From contig NW_003116448.1 in the NCBI RefSeq assembly GCF_000003605.2, positions 780,148 through 811,495 of the forward strand: a stretch of DNA of 31,348 nucleotides, written 5' to 3'. The position numbers were made by a program, and so were the translations under genes. The DNA comes from Saccoglossus kowalevskii. Taxonomy: Eukaryota; Hemichordata; Enteropneusta; Harrimaniidae. The notes under the pieces are model-generated. The model made no database searches. It was not told the origin of the DNA and worked only from the letters and a program-made list of their open reading frames with translations. Of the stretch, positions 22,801-30,168 are shown piece by piece (within the stretch, counting starts at the first letter, position 1; each line of letters opens with the position of its first letter).

Positions 22801-25800
22801 TTGAGTCAAAGTAAAGCTTTTTACAAGATTGATCCTGATTGGACTACCCAACTGTAACACCTAACAATCGGGTCAGCTAGTTTGATGACAGATAACCTGT
22901 ATATACTGTAAAATGACTAAATTTCGCTGATTTACCAATTCAGGCATATTCACAGTTTTATCATTTAGATAATGTGTTCTATGCTAAATTTGACATATTC
23001 ACTGGGTTTTAAATTAGCGCATTTTCCAGTCAGCGAAATAAGCAAAATTAAAACCCAGTGAATAATTAATCTTTCTACAGTATGCTTTGACTCAACTGCA
23101 TACCTTTCATCACATACTTTTGTAATTTGACTCTAGAGGGCGACATTTCTAATTACAATTTTCAGTCAATTTTCGTTTTTTTTAGTTTACAGAATGTGGT
23201 ACCAAAAGATATTGGTCTTATTGCAGTGGCTGGCAGCATGACTCAAGGAAAAGGTACATATATCGAAAAACACATGACATTATTTCTTTCATTTTATCTC
23301 CAACAAAAACATGAAATGATTAGAACCACATGTATTTTCAGGTCCTTTTATTTAATTTTGTTTACTAGTATAAAAATACAGCTGTATGTCATTTGATCTG
23401 ATGATAGTTGCTTAATGTTTTTTCTAGGACGTGGCGGTAATACATGGTTAGGTCCATCTGGCTGTGCCATGTTCTCTCTGTTATTAAATATCCCAGTACG
23501 TACAGAGCTAGGTCAAAGGTTACCGTACTTACAGCATATAGCGTCCCTAGCAGTTGTTGAGGCTGTGTGTAACTTACCAGGTTATGAGGTAAGTGAGCGC
23601 TTTTTTATTCGCATGTTGATTTCCACATAAAGTGTAATTGAAGTGTAATACCAAGTCTCCATCTTGTTATCCTCTGGCATATAAGTGCTGGAGGCAGGGT
23701 GGCGTGGGGGGTGTTATTAAACATTTCACAATTTCCTAGACTTTACTATTAGTTTTAGGTATAATAGTACTGTATAATGACTTAATTTTCACTGGGTTTA
23801 AATTTCACTGATTTACCATTCCAGGCATATTAAGTGGGTTTTAAATTCATGGTTTTATCGCTTAGATAATGTGTTCTATGACAAATTTTACATATTCACT
23901 GGGTTTTAATTTAGTGCATTTTCTAGTCAGCGAAATGAGCAAAATTAAAACCCAGTGAATAATTAATCCTTTTACAGTAAATTACTTCTTTTATAAGCAA
24001 AAATATACATTAAAATGCCCCAATTGTGCATGTTTGTGATGATGTCATAGCAACAATAGTACCAGGATGTGTGACCCTTAGGGGTCATGAAAGTGATCTA
24101 TAATCAGATAATATTCATAATACAAGTTGAATTATGTCATCATTCTCTATGTGGGTCACCTGATGGAATATGACATATATTACGTTTTTTTGTTTGATGC
24201 GAATATATTTTAATGTCCCAGATTTGACCAAGGGAATTATGGTTACAGTAAATTACTTCATTTGTATTGAGTTAATTTAGTTTGACTCTACATAAAACAA
24301 CAATTTGGCTTACTCAGTGCTAGAACAGAGAATTTTGCTGAATAATTTCTACAAAATCATTTTTTGTTGTACCAAATAGTTTTGCCATTTCATTGAACAA
24401 GAAGGTTTTGTTTTCACAGGGAATAGACTTGAGGTTAAAATGGCCCAATGATATTTACTATGGCAGCGAAATGAAATTAGGTGGTGTTATCGTCAATTCA
24501 ACGTATTATTCCACTGAGTTCCGTGTTGTTATAGGTAAGGTGAAAGGGCATGATATCATTCGATGATGAATGCAAAGTGGCACTATGTTGAATTTCTTTA
24601 ATCTTAATCTTGTTAGCCCCCATACTTTACATTTTCTTGACCATATAGATGTGAGGGTTAAAGTAGTGTTTCTATTTTGTGGGTCCATAGCTCGTCTTTG
24701 TGATGGTATTTTAGTTATTTCTGATATATTTTGCGTCATTAAATTTGTTATTTTTGGACATTAGGACTGTTATCGACACAGACGAGCTACGGTTCCTCCC
24801 ATAGACTTGCGTAAAACAATCGTGCAACACCAAATGGCATCGCGAATAAAAGTTGATAAAAGCAGAATATTTTTTTGCATCACACCATCGAAGCTATTGC
24901 CAATCGATAATATGTTTATTAAACTTTCACCAAAGTCAAAACCGTGACAAAAATCATTAGTTTGTTTCTACAGTATTATGATTCTTAACCGTAATAATAT
25001 ATAACTTTTCATGCAAAATTTTTGGAGATATGAAGGAATATTCCCACTATAGGATCCAGTTTGAAAATGATAATTTTTACCATTTTTTATCATATTTCGG
25101 ACTCTTGTATCATCTTGTGACACCAAATTATTTTTTCATTTTCGGTATTTTGATGATATGAACTCATAATGACAGTATGACGAACAAAACATATAATTTC
25201 AAACTCGCCTCTGTCTTTCCCATTGAGTGTGTGGCACATTCACACAGGCTTTGGATTCTGTTTTGTCCTGTTGAACCCTGGGTATTATTTGAACCCTTAG
25301 TCCAGTGCAAAAACACTATGCTATCGATAACTAATAGATCATATCAGTTCACTGCGAGATCCTGTGTTATGCGTGAAATCGAACATAAAAACAGGACAAA
25401 CAAAGGTCATAGTGTCGTAGTGGCGACAAATATCGCGTGGGATTCGACAAACGCGAAAGTATTTCAGGGGATATTTCCATGCTTAGTAATGTGCTATAAA
25501 CATTTAATGATGGTAAATTTTGATGAAGTATCCAAATGCAACATTGCACTGACAAAGATCGGCCTTTCAATGTTAGTTACAAAATAAAGAAATTCAAGTT
25601 CAAAATCAAATTGTTTGATTTTTGCGGCAGATGTTACATGTAGGTATGCGTCTTTCAGGAAAATCACCTGTTCTAACTCAATATTTGTTACAATATTCCC
25701 TGTTTATAAATACTAAAATTACAAATTATGACATTATACTGACACTTGTGTCCAGAGATGTATAATATGCATATACTCACCATGTGTTGGTATTACAACC

Positions 25801-27105
25801 TCCTGGTGGGATCAAAGTAAATTAAAAACCTCATTTTATTATTTTATGTACTCCTAGGTTGTGGTTTCAATGTAAACAACAGTGACCCAACCATATGTAT
25901 TAATGATATAATAGAGCAATACAACAGAGATCAGGGCACTACGTTAAAGAAGATCTCAATTGAACAGCTGATTGCACGCACTGTGTCCAACATAGAAAGT
26001 ATAAACCAGGAGTTTATGGACAATGGCAAAGACTTATTTTTGTCTCGATATTATAAAAGATGGCTTCATAGGTGAGTTAGATTAGATATGCACCAGTACA
26101 TGTACAATGGGAAATCAAAAAAATGATATTAGTGTGCTGAATTAGTAGCATGGTAATACGTCAGTATATAACAAATGAGATTTTTGGTTTATGTGCGTGA
26201 TGTTTGAGATGTTTGCAATATAAGCCATGAGTTTAAACAGCTTGACTGGAAATCATATTTTGCTATGTTAAAATCATGATTGCCTGATTTACCCAACAAA
26301 GATCGGAAATTGAATTATTGCCTTTCTGGTTCTAGTAACTGCAAGATTTGTACTTCACTTGTCAAGGGGCATGTTGTTTAATACACAAGATATATATCTC
26401 GCATGAACAAAGATAGCGACTTCGGCCCGCAGATAAGCGATTACAAACTGACTGAAACATTACCAATTGGAAGGTATCAAAGAAGTCATTGGCAGTATTT
26501 AGTGCAAGTGGTGCCCAGGTCAAAGCTTGTCCTTGTGATTTCATTAGAAAAGCGCATTGAATTGTGGAAAAATCAATGTTTATCAACATAAATGTTGCGC
26601 ATGCACAGTGCAACGGCCACTGCTCTTTAATATCTGTATGGTTCTAATTATTGCCAGCACCAGGTGCTGAAGTTGTTCAATATAGTCAAGCTTGGGAAAT
26701 TTTGTCTCATAAAACAATATTACGTGAAATAGGCACCATGGATTTTGAAATTATCGTTTAATATTGTATCTTGATATAAACAATATAATATGATTTATCA
26801 TTCAATAAAAATGTTGTTTTTCTGGAAAACGTGGTGATATAATGAAAAATGCAATTTGTGTACTGGTATATGTGCATGCATCCTGAAATCATAACAGATT
26901 GCATATTATATTGTTATATTTTCATATAAACAGTGATGCTAGAGTTCGTTTGGAGAGTGAGAATGGACCTGAAGTGACCGTTATTGGCCTAGATAACCAT
27001 GGCTATTTGTCTGTTCGTAATGAATACAACCAATTATTGAGTGTGCAGCCGGATGGCAATAGTTTTGATATGATGAAGAATTTAATTATAACAAAGTCTC
27101 AATAA
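16556..27105 (+). CDS. HLCS: Holocarboxylase synthetase (biotin-protein ligase), nine visible coding exons, 5' end missing
   Basis: The enzyme activates biotin with ATP to biotinyl-AMP and transfers it to a lysine of biotin-dependent carboxylases (acetyl-CoA, propionyl-CoA, methylcrotonyl-CoA and pyruvate carboxylases) in cytosol and mitochondria. Nine exons (16556-16877, 18151-19091, 20903-21085, 21665-21936, 23186-23253, 23428-23588, 24420-24534, 25858-26071, 26934-27105) have AG/GT borders. They join without frame breaks into 2448 nt, which is 815 codons plus TAA. Numbering visible residues from 1: Ser/Arg-rich linker about 140-250, BPL_N-like domain from about 255, GRGGN at 596-600, KWPND at 656-660, KLGG at 668-671, GCGFN at 688-692, C-terminal BPL domain about 759-815. 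Human HLCS is about 726 residues with longer isoforms known, so the length fits a long form. No in-frame ATG lies at the start of the first visible exon, so at least one upstream exon is probably missing. Confidence 0.95.
16876..17007 (+). repeat. 22-bp minisatellite, six copies, starting at the HLCS exon 5' splice site
   Basis: Six units start at about 16876, 16898, 16920, 16942, 16964 and 16986, each of the form GAGTAAGTCAATGATTTCTT with small changes. Unit one contains the real exon/intron junction (GA/GTAAGT). The other units repeat it as GTAAGT, GTGAGT, GTGAGT, GTAAGC and GTAAGT. Use of the second donor would add 22 nt and shift the frame. Later ones would include an in-frame TAA at 16901. 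Confidence 0.9.
17008..18150. other. HLCS intron, remainder: simple repeats and dispersed repeat words
   Basis: Includes GGTCT repeats (about 17567-17586) and GATTT repeats (about 17622-17647), and fragments of the AAATGGCTGAC-type dispersed repeat near 17345-17420. No exon is seen. Confidence 0.6.
18151..19091 (+). CDS. HLCS: HLCS large exon: Ser/Arg-rich linker and BPL_N-like domain
   Basis: This is the largest exon, covering visible residues 108-421. It follows acceptor GATTCACAG at 18150 and ends at CTCAG/GTAAAT (19091). The first part (to about residue 250) is low-complexity, rich in Ser, Arg, His and Thr, with basic runs such as SRRRRSK and LRRRH, and looks disordered. From about residue 255 it becomes a folded domain: [10 protein letters not shown], then HPWIDN near 304, IIATQ, and RGGRVLSLC at 333-341. 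These line up with human HLCS segments of the APNILLY, DPWTDN, VIATR and QGGKVLGL type. This is the N-terminal (BPL_N, glutamine-amidotransferase-like fold) domain of eukaryotic biotin ligases, thought to help recognise carboxylase substrates. Short ORFs in other frames across the Ser/Arg-rich part are shadows. Confidence 0.95.
19092..20648. other. HLCS intron, AT-rich part
   Basis: A palindrome-rich block at 19529-19744 and short open frames on both strands are not supported as genes. The antisense exon copy follows. Confidence 0.55.
20649..20743 (-). repeat. Antisense copy of HLCS exon 5 with both splice sites
   Basis: Read on the minus strand, 20727 down to 20660 matches the 68-bp exon at 23186-23253 in 67 of 68 positions. 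The one difference is GTG to ATG in the fourth complete codon equivalent. The copy also includes the T-run plus AG acceptor and eleven bases of the donor side (GTACATATATC). Similarity stops abruptly about 15 bp outside the exon on each side. It lies in the intron 19092-20902, opposite in orientation to the gene, about 2.5 kb upstream of the source exon. It cannot be spliced into the sense mRNA. Confidence 0.93.
20903..21085 (+). CDS. HLCS: HLCS coding exon 3 of those visible
   Basis: This exon encodes visible residues 422-482 in phase 0 at both ends. The acceptor is TTTTTATTCATCAG at 20902 and the donor AACAAG/GTAGGT at 21085. The residues VYLEATAG at the start continue the AVLSQ at the end of the previous exon, as in human HLCS (AVLCQVHLE). 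The stretch [10 protein letters not shown] matches the conserved PALTPLYLL of vertebrate HLCS. It forms the tail of the N-terminal domain and the connector toward the catalytic domain. It lies only about 160 bp downstream of the antisense copy of exon 5. Confidence 0.94.
21086..21664. other. HLCS intron (579 bp)
   Basis: No exon or named repeat recognised. Short reverse-strand open frame 21309-21497 has no support. Confidence 0.6.
21665..21936 (+). CDS. HLCS: HLCS coding exon 4 of those visible
   Basis: This exon encodes visible residues 483-572 plus two bases of 573. The acceptor is AATAAACTTCAG at 21664 and the donor CAAAG/GTTAAT at 21936. Recognisable segments are [15 protein letters not shown] and [13 protein letters not shown]. 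They match human HLCS phrases of the type LSLRFV, IPVVTN and VILFAEVTPTT, the last being the entry into the catalytic biotinyl-ligase domain. An alternative reading through the donor would end at a TAG 28 bp further on. The frame carried into the next exon supports the splice. Confidence 0.93.
22152..22363 (-). mobile_element. Palindromic MITE family A, copy 2, inside an HLCS intron
   Basis: TACTGTAGAATACTTTATTT to the end AAAGTATTCCACAGTA is the reverse complement of the copy at 5928-6133 with few differences. Shared inner words are CCTATAT, CATCAAAAA and CATACAAAACGCCCA. It provides the spurious 80-codon open frame at 22282-22524. Confidence 0.88.
22904..23082 (+). mobile_element. Palindromic MITE family B, copy 2, inside an HLCS intron
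   Basis: Runs from TACTGTAAAATGACT to CTACAGTA, with ATAATGTGTTCTATGC and AAATTAAAACCCAGTG. It ends about 100 bp before exon 5. Confidence 0.85.
23186..23253 (+). CDS. HLCS: HLCS coding exon 5 of those visible (68 bp)
   Basis: This very short exon encodes residues 573-595 with phases 2 and 1. The acceptor is a run of eight T then AG (23185) and the donor AAAAG/GTACAT (23253). It reads [17 protein letters not shown] and ends MTQGK, matching the human stretch ending TEGK directly before the GRGGN biotin loop. Skipping 68 nt would shift the frame and destroy the catalytic domain, so its inclusion is critical. An almost identical copy in reverse orientation lies at 20660-20727. Two foldback elements (22904-23082 and 23768-23979) flank this exon and the next. 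Confidence 0.93.
23428..23588 (+). CDS. HLCS: HLCS coding exon 6 of those visible: biotin-binding GRGGN loop
   Basis: This exon encodes residues 596-649. The acceptor is TTTTTTCTAG at 23427 and the donor TATGAG/GTAAGT at 23588. The first complete residues are [13 protein letters not shown], the biotin/biotinyl-AMP loop equivalent to GRGRRG in E. coli BirA and GRGGNVWLSPVGC in human HLCS. It is followed by SLLLNIPVR, then [20 protein letters not shown], the core helix of the ligase fold. All expected residues of the loop are present, so the enzyme should be active. Confidence 0.96.
23768..23979 (+). mobile_element. Palindromic MITE family B, copy 3, inside an HLCS intron
   Basis: Runs from TACTGTATAATGACTT to TTTTACAGTA in the same orientation as copy 2, with matching interior words (CCAGGCATATT, AGATAATGTGTTCTATG). 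With copy 2 it brackets exons 5 and 6. Confidence 0.85.
23980..24419. other. HLCS intron remainder
   Basis: AT-rich, with no exon or named repeat recognised. Confidence 0.55.
24420..24534 (+). CDS. HLCS: HLCS coding exon 7 of those visible: KWPND and KLGG motifs
   Basis: This exon encodes residues 650-687 plus one base. The acceptor is TTGTTTTCACAG at 24419 and the donor GTTATAG/GTAAGG at 24534. It contains [11 protein letters not shown] and [10 protein letters not shown], the signature motifs of biotin-protein ligases. The KWPND segment lines the ATP/biotin pocket. The lysine of KLGG (visible residue 668) corresponds to catalytic Lys183 of E. coli BirA. The match to human [19 protein letters not shown] is nearly residue for residue. 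Confidence 0.97.
24535..25347. other. HLCS intron with a local inverted repeat
   Basis: TAGCTCGTCTTTGTG near 24689 and CACAGACGAGCTA near 24776 are nearly complementary and form a hairpin with a loop of about 70 bp. Nothing else is recognised. Confidence 0.5.
25348..25658 (+). repeat. Dispersed ~310-bp repeat family C, copy 2, in an HLCS intron
   Basis: The inverted counterpart of 8393-8706, diverged by scattered substitutions and small indels. Open frames across it on both strands differ from those of copy 1, so it is not treated as coding. Confidence 0.75.
25858..26071 (+). CDS. HLCS: HLCS coding exon 8 of those visible: end of catalytic domain
   Basis: This exon encodes residues 688-758 with phases 1 and 2. 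The acceptor is GTACTCCTAG at 25857 and the donor CATAG/GTGAGT at 26071. It opens with [18 protein letters not shown], the conserved segment closing the active site (human GCGFNVTNSNPTICIND). It then runs through a helical stretch, [14 protein letters not shown], to the YYKRWLH that precedes the C-terminal domain (human YYRYWVH). Confidence 0.96.
26072..26933. other. HLCS intron with an unexplained open segment
   Basis: Around 26400-26620 both strands are open (plus [20 protein letters not shown], and a minus frame of 83 codons) and composition is less AT-biased. The flanking HLCS exons join perfectly without it, so it is not an HLCS exon. It may be a transposon remnant or an alternative exon. 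Confidence 0.4.
26934..27105 (+). CDS. HLCS: HLCS last coding exon: C-terminal BPL domain and stop
   Basis: This exon encodes residues 759-815 and the TAA stop at 27103-27105. The acceptor is TTCATATAAACAG at 26933. It contains [18 protein letters not shown] and [14 protein letters not shown], matching the human end [13 protein letters not shown]. This is the small SH3-like C-terminal domain (BPL_C) that helps ATP binding and acceptor-domain contact. The protein ends TKSQ, at about the same place as in human. The stop codon lies within an AATAAA hexamer (27101-27106), and a minisatellite starts about 10 bp later. Confidence 0.96.
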
Positions 27106-27106
27106 A
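27101..27106 (+). promoter_or_regulatory. Possible poly(A) signal AATAAA overlapping the HLCS stop codon
   Basis: The hexamer AATAAA is formed by the last codon CAA, the stop TAA and the next base. If used, cleavage would fall 10-30 nt downstream at the edge of the minisatellite, and the 3'UTR would be only a few tens of bases. No other AATAAA appears close downstream; the next ones I noticed are near 28905 and 29248. Cleavage here is an inference. Confidence 0.35.
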
Positions 27107-27116
27107 CAAGGTAAGA
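27106..27116 (+). promoter_or_regulatory. Consensus 5' splice site just after the HLCS stop (possible 3'UTR intron)
   Basis: Directly after the stop the sequence reads ACAAG/GTAAGA, a near-ideal donor with GT at 27111-27112. An intron starting here would remove the whole 31-bp minisatellite from the mRNA. Because the stop is only a few bases upstream, this would not be expected to trigger nonsense-mediated decay. No unique matching acceptor was identified. Confidence 0.3.
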
Positions 27117-28312
27117 ATTAGCTGATTGGTTGTTTTGAATTTGTTGTAGTAGCTGATTGGCTGTTTTGAAATTGTTTAAATAACTTATTGGCTGTTTTGA
27201 ATTTGTTGTAGTAGCTGATTGGCTGTTTTGAATTTGTTGTAGTAGCTGATTGGCTGTTTTGAAATTGTTGAAATAACTTTTTGGCTGTTTTGAATTTGTT
27301 GAAATAACATATTGGCTGTTTTGAATTTGTTGTAGTAGCTGATTGGCTGTTTTGAATTTGTTGTAGTAGCTGATTGGCTGTTTTGAAATTGTTGAAATAA
27401 CTTTTTGGCTGTTTTGAATTTGTTGAAATAACTTATTGGCTGTTTTTGAATTTGTTGAAATAACTTATTGGCTGTTTTTGAATTTGTTGAAATAAATCAT
27501 TGGCTGTTTGGAATTTGTTGTAGTAGCTGATTTGCTGTTTTGAATTTGTTGTAGTAGCTGATTGGCTGTTTTGAATTTGTTGTAGTAGCTGATTGGCTGT
27601 TTTGAATTTGTTGTAGTAGCTGATTGGCTGTTTTGAATTTGTTGTAGTAGCTGATTGGCTGTTTTGAATTTGTTGTAGTAGCTGATTGGCTGTTTTGAAT
27701 TTGTTGTAGTAGCTGATTGGCTGTTTTGAATTTGTTGTAGTAGCTGATTGGCTGTTTTGAATTTGTTGTAGTAGCTGATTGGCTGTTTTGAATTTGTTGT
27801 AGTAGCTGATTGGCTGTTTTGAATTTGTTGTAGTAGCTGATTTGCTGTTTTGAATTTGTTGTAGTAGCTGATTGGCTGTTTTGAATTTGTTGTAGTAGCT
27901 GATTGGCTGTTTTGAATTTGTTGTAGTAGCTGATTGGCTGTTTTGAATTTGTTGTAGTAGCTGATTGGCTGTTTTGAATTTGTTGTAGTAGCTGATTGGC
28001 TGTTTTGAATTTGTTGTAGTAGCTGATTGGCTGTTTTGAATTTGTTGTAGTAGCTGATTGGCTGTTTTGAATTTGTTGTAATAGCTAATTGGCTGTTTTG
28101 AAATTGTTGAAATAACTTTTTGGCTGTTTTGAATTTGTTGAAATAACTCATTGCCTGTTTTGAATTTGTTGTAGTATCTGATTGGCTCTTTTGAATTTGT
28201 TGCAATACCTGATTGGCTCTTTTGAATTAGTTGCAATACCTGATTGGCTGTTTTGAATTAGTTGCAATACCTGATTGGCTGTTTTGAATTAGTTGTTAAT
28301 AGCTGATTGACT
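27115..28312. repeat. 31-bp minisatellite, about 38 copies, directly downstream of HLCS
   Basis: The unit reads approximately TAGCTGATTGGCTGTTTTGA followed by ATTTGTTGTAG. The centre (about 27500-28090) is nearly homogeneous. The two flanks hold diverged versions with AATAACTTTTTGG or GCAATACCTG segments, typical of an array growing in the middle. The array contains no gene. On the minus strand it stays open in two frames only because 31 is not a multiple of three and no phase of the unit contains a stop. Confidence 0.95.
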
Positions 28313-29305
28313 GTTTGAAATATGCATGAGCTGTGATTGCCTGTTTATTAATATTTTTTTTTTTCATATTTGAAAATTTCAAATAGTTGATTACATTGTA
28401 TCATGAAATTCCAACAATTACCTTTCTTCTAGAAAGTTAATCATTTACACCTTTATCCCTGTTCTATGAATATCAACCACAAGTGATTGTTATAGCCCCC
28501 TCATGAGTCCATTTAAGAAAATCTCTGATTCTAGATCTGGAAGGAGACTGCCCTCTACAGTTGTGAGGTTTGAATGCATGGCTTTACTTTCAACTAATAT
28601 TCCAATTAAAGACACATTAGCTGTAACTTTGTAGCAATTATTAATTTTTTTCAACCCAGCATTTAGTTATAATATCTATACTTTTTCATCACAACCTCAT
28701 TTACTTAACACCCTGGATACTCAACTCCAACAATCATGTTTCAGGTGGCTGGCGCCAATACATTATTATACAAAATTGTACAAATAGCAATTTTTACTTT
28801 GTGTCAGATTAGGGGGAATATTACGTTTTTTTGGGAAAAACAAAATTGTGAAATGAGTTGCTTTGTCTTTGATTCACACAACACTTTTACAATGACGAAA
28901 CTGAAATAAAATTTAAACAAATATGCAAATTTTATTCTAACATTGTTTATATACCATCTGTATTTATAATGTAAAAATTATTATAGTCCGTTAGAACACA
29001 GTCAAAGTCAAAATCTTCATCATCATCTTCGATTGTGTTTGATCATACACAAACTTTTGTTGCAAAGCAATTTTTCCATAATATTTTCTGAATCATTTGA
29101 CCTGCAACAACGTCCTTTGACCTAATAGGTCAAGTCTGTTATTTACCAATATGAATGCTTTGTTGTACTGACGTAATGCCCCAAGTATGCATTCTTGTAA
29201 TGCAAAGCGAAAGTGAATTACCAATTTTGAAGTATGATCTTTTGGAAATAAAGCCATAATATTTTTCAAAAATTCATGATTAGCATTTGTCTGGAAAAAA
29301 ATATT
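28313..29305. other. AT-rich intergenic DNA downstream of HLCS
   Basis: No exon recognised. AATAAA at about 28905 and 29248 could act as distal poly(A) signals of HLCS if the 3'UTR is long. Confidence 0.45.
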
Positions 29306-29514
29306 TACTGTAAAATACTTTATTTTAGTGAAACTAATTTTCGCTGAAAAGACTCTGGGTGTTTTGTATGGAATTTATTTTCGCTGATTTTTGATAAGTT
29401 GAACATAAAATATAGGAAAAAAAGTATATTCGCAGGATTTTAATTTCACTGAATCATTTCTTCAGTGAAAATAGCAAAAATTAATTCCAAGTGAGAATAA
29501 GGTATTTTACAGTA
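29306..29514 (+). mobile_element. Palindromic MITE family A, copy 3
   Basis: TACTGTAAAATACTTTATTT to GGTATTTTACAGTA, in the same orientation as copy 1 (5928-6133). The interior GTGTTTTGTATGGAATTTA and AAATATAGGAAAAAA words are shared. More diverged at the TTTCGCT blocks than the other two copies. Confidence 0.87.
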
Positions 29515-29996
29515 TTTATCATTTTTCACTGTCATCAACAGATTATTGTCAAAAAATACAATATTTATGGCAGTCAATATCCATGCTGTATTGATTACTA
29601 GTATTTGGAAAAGCTTAACAATGTCCAAAAACCAGGTTTTATGACTAAACGGTTAAATATGGTACATTTCAGAAAAAAAATTGCTATTTAGTCAAATGTG
29701 ACCTCAAAAATATAAAGGCCCCAAATGTAGGTAGTACTTGGTGCTTAGTCAAGCTTGGGTGCTAAATTAGACTACAGTATTTGATTTATATACAACTCAT
29801 GAGAAGACAAAATAGTAATAAATATTCATAACAGTCAGGGAAAAATAAAAATAAAAATGTTGAGGTGGTTTATTCAATGGTACAACTTATGTTCAATATT
29901 TGCCTTTTCACTACCAGACGTCTCACCAGTGGTGGTGAAAAAATTAATACATTTATCCTATATTGCTTTGCAATCACTTAACTTCCTCTGAAACAG
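29515..29996. other. AT-rich intergenic DNA before the candidate downstream exon
   Basis: No gene or named repeat recognised. Confidence 0.5.
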
Positions 29997-30168
29997 AAAA
30001 CAAACATTTCAGCATTCTACCATACATGGCACACTTTTCTGGAGCACAATATTGCAAAATCTGTGATCAGTATATCTTGAGTACAAATCCCTCCTCGGGT
30101 TCAACTTTCAACCCTGGAGTGTGTGTGTTACAATTACACAAAGGAAGGCCAGAACCACTGTACCCTGG
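29997..30168 (+). CDS. Candidate internal exon of an unidentified gene downstream of HLCS
   Basis: An open frame with protein-like composition includes SGAQYCKICDQYIL, NPSSGSTFNPGVCVLQL and GRPEPLYPG. It is bounded by a plausible acceptor (CTTCCTCTGAAACAG, AG at 29995-29996; a second possible AG at 30012) and an excellent donor CCTGG/GTGAGT at 30168. The CKIC pair could be half of a zinc-binding site. I do not recognise the family. The exon is in the same direction as HLCS and would belong to the next gene, since HLCS already has its stop. Its final ~25 bp are homologous to the 49-bp minisatellite that follows. It could instead be a chance open frame, although the coding-like texture and good borders argue for a real exon. 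Confidence 0.45.

Noticed and set aside
25177-25587. 136-codon plus-strand open frame
   Set aside because: It mostly covers repeat family C inside an HLCS intron, and the neighbouring exons join without it.
27433-28236. Minus-strand open frames of 267 and 246 codons
   Set aside because: They are the 31-bp minisatellite read through. The 31-residue period equals three 31-bp units, and two frames are open for the same reason.
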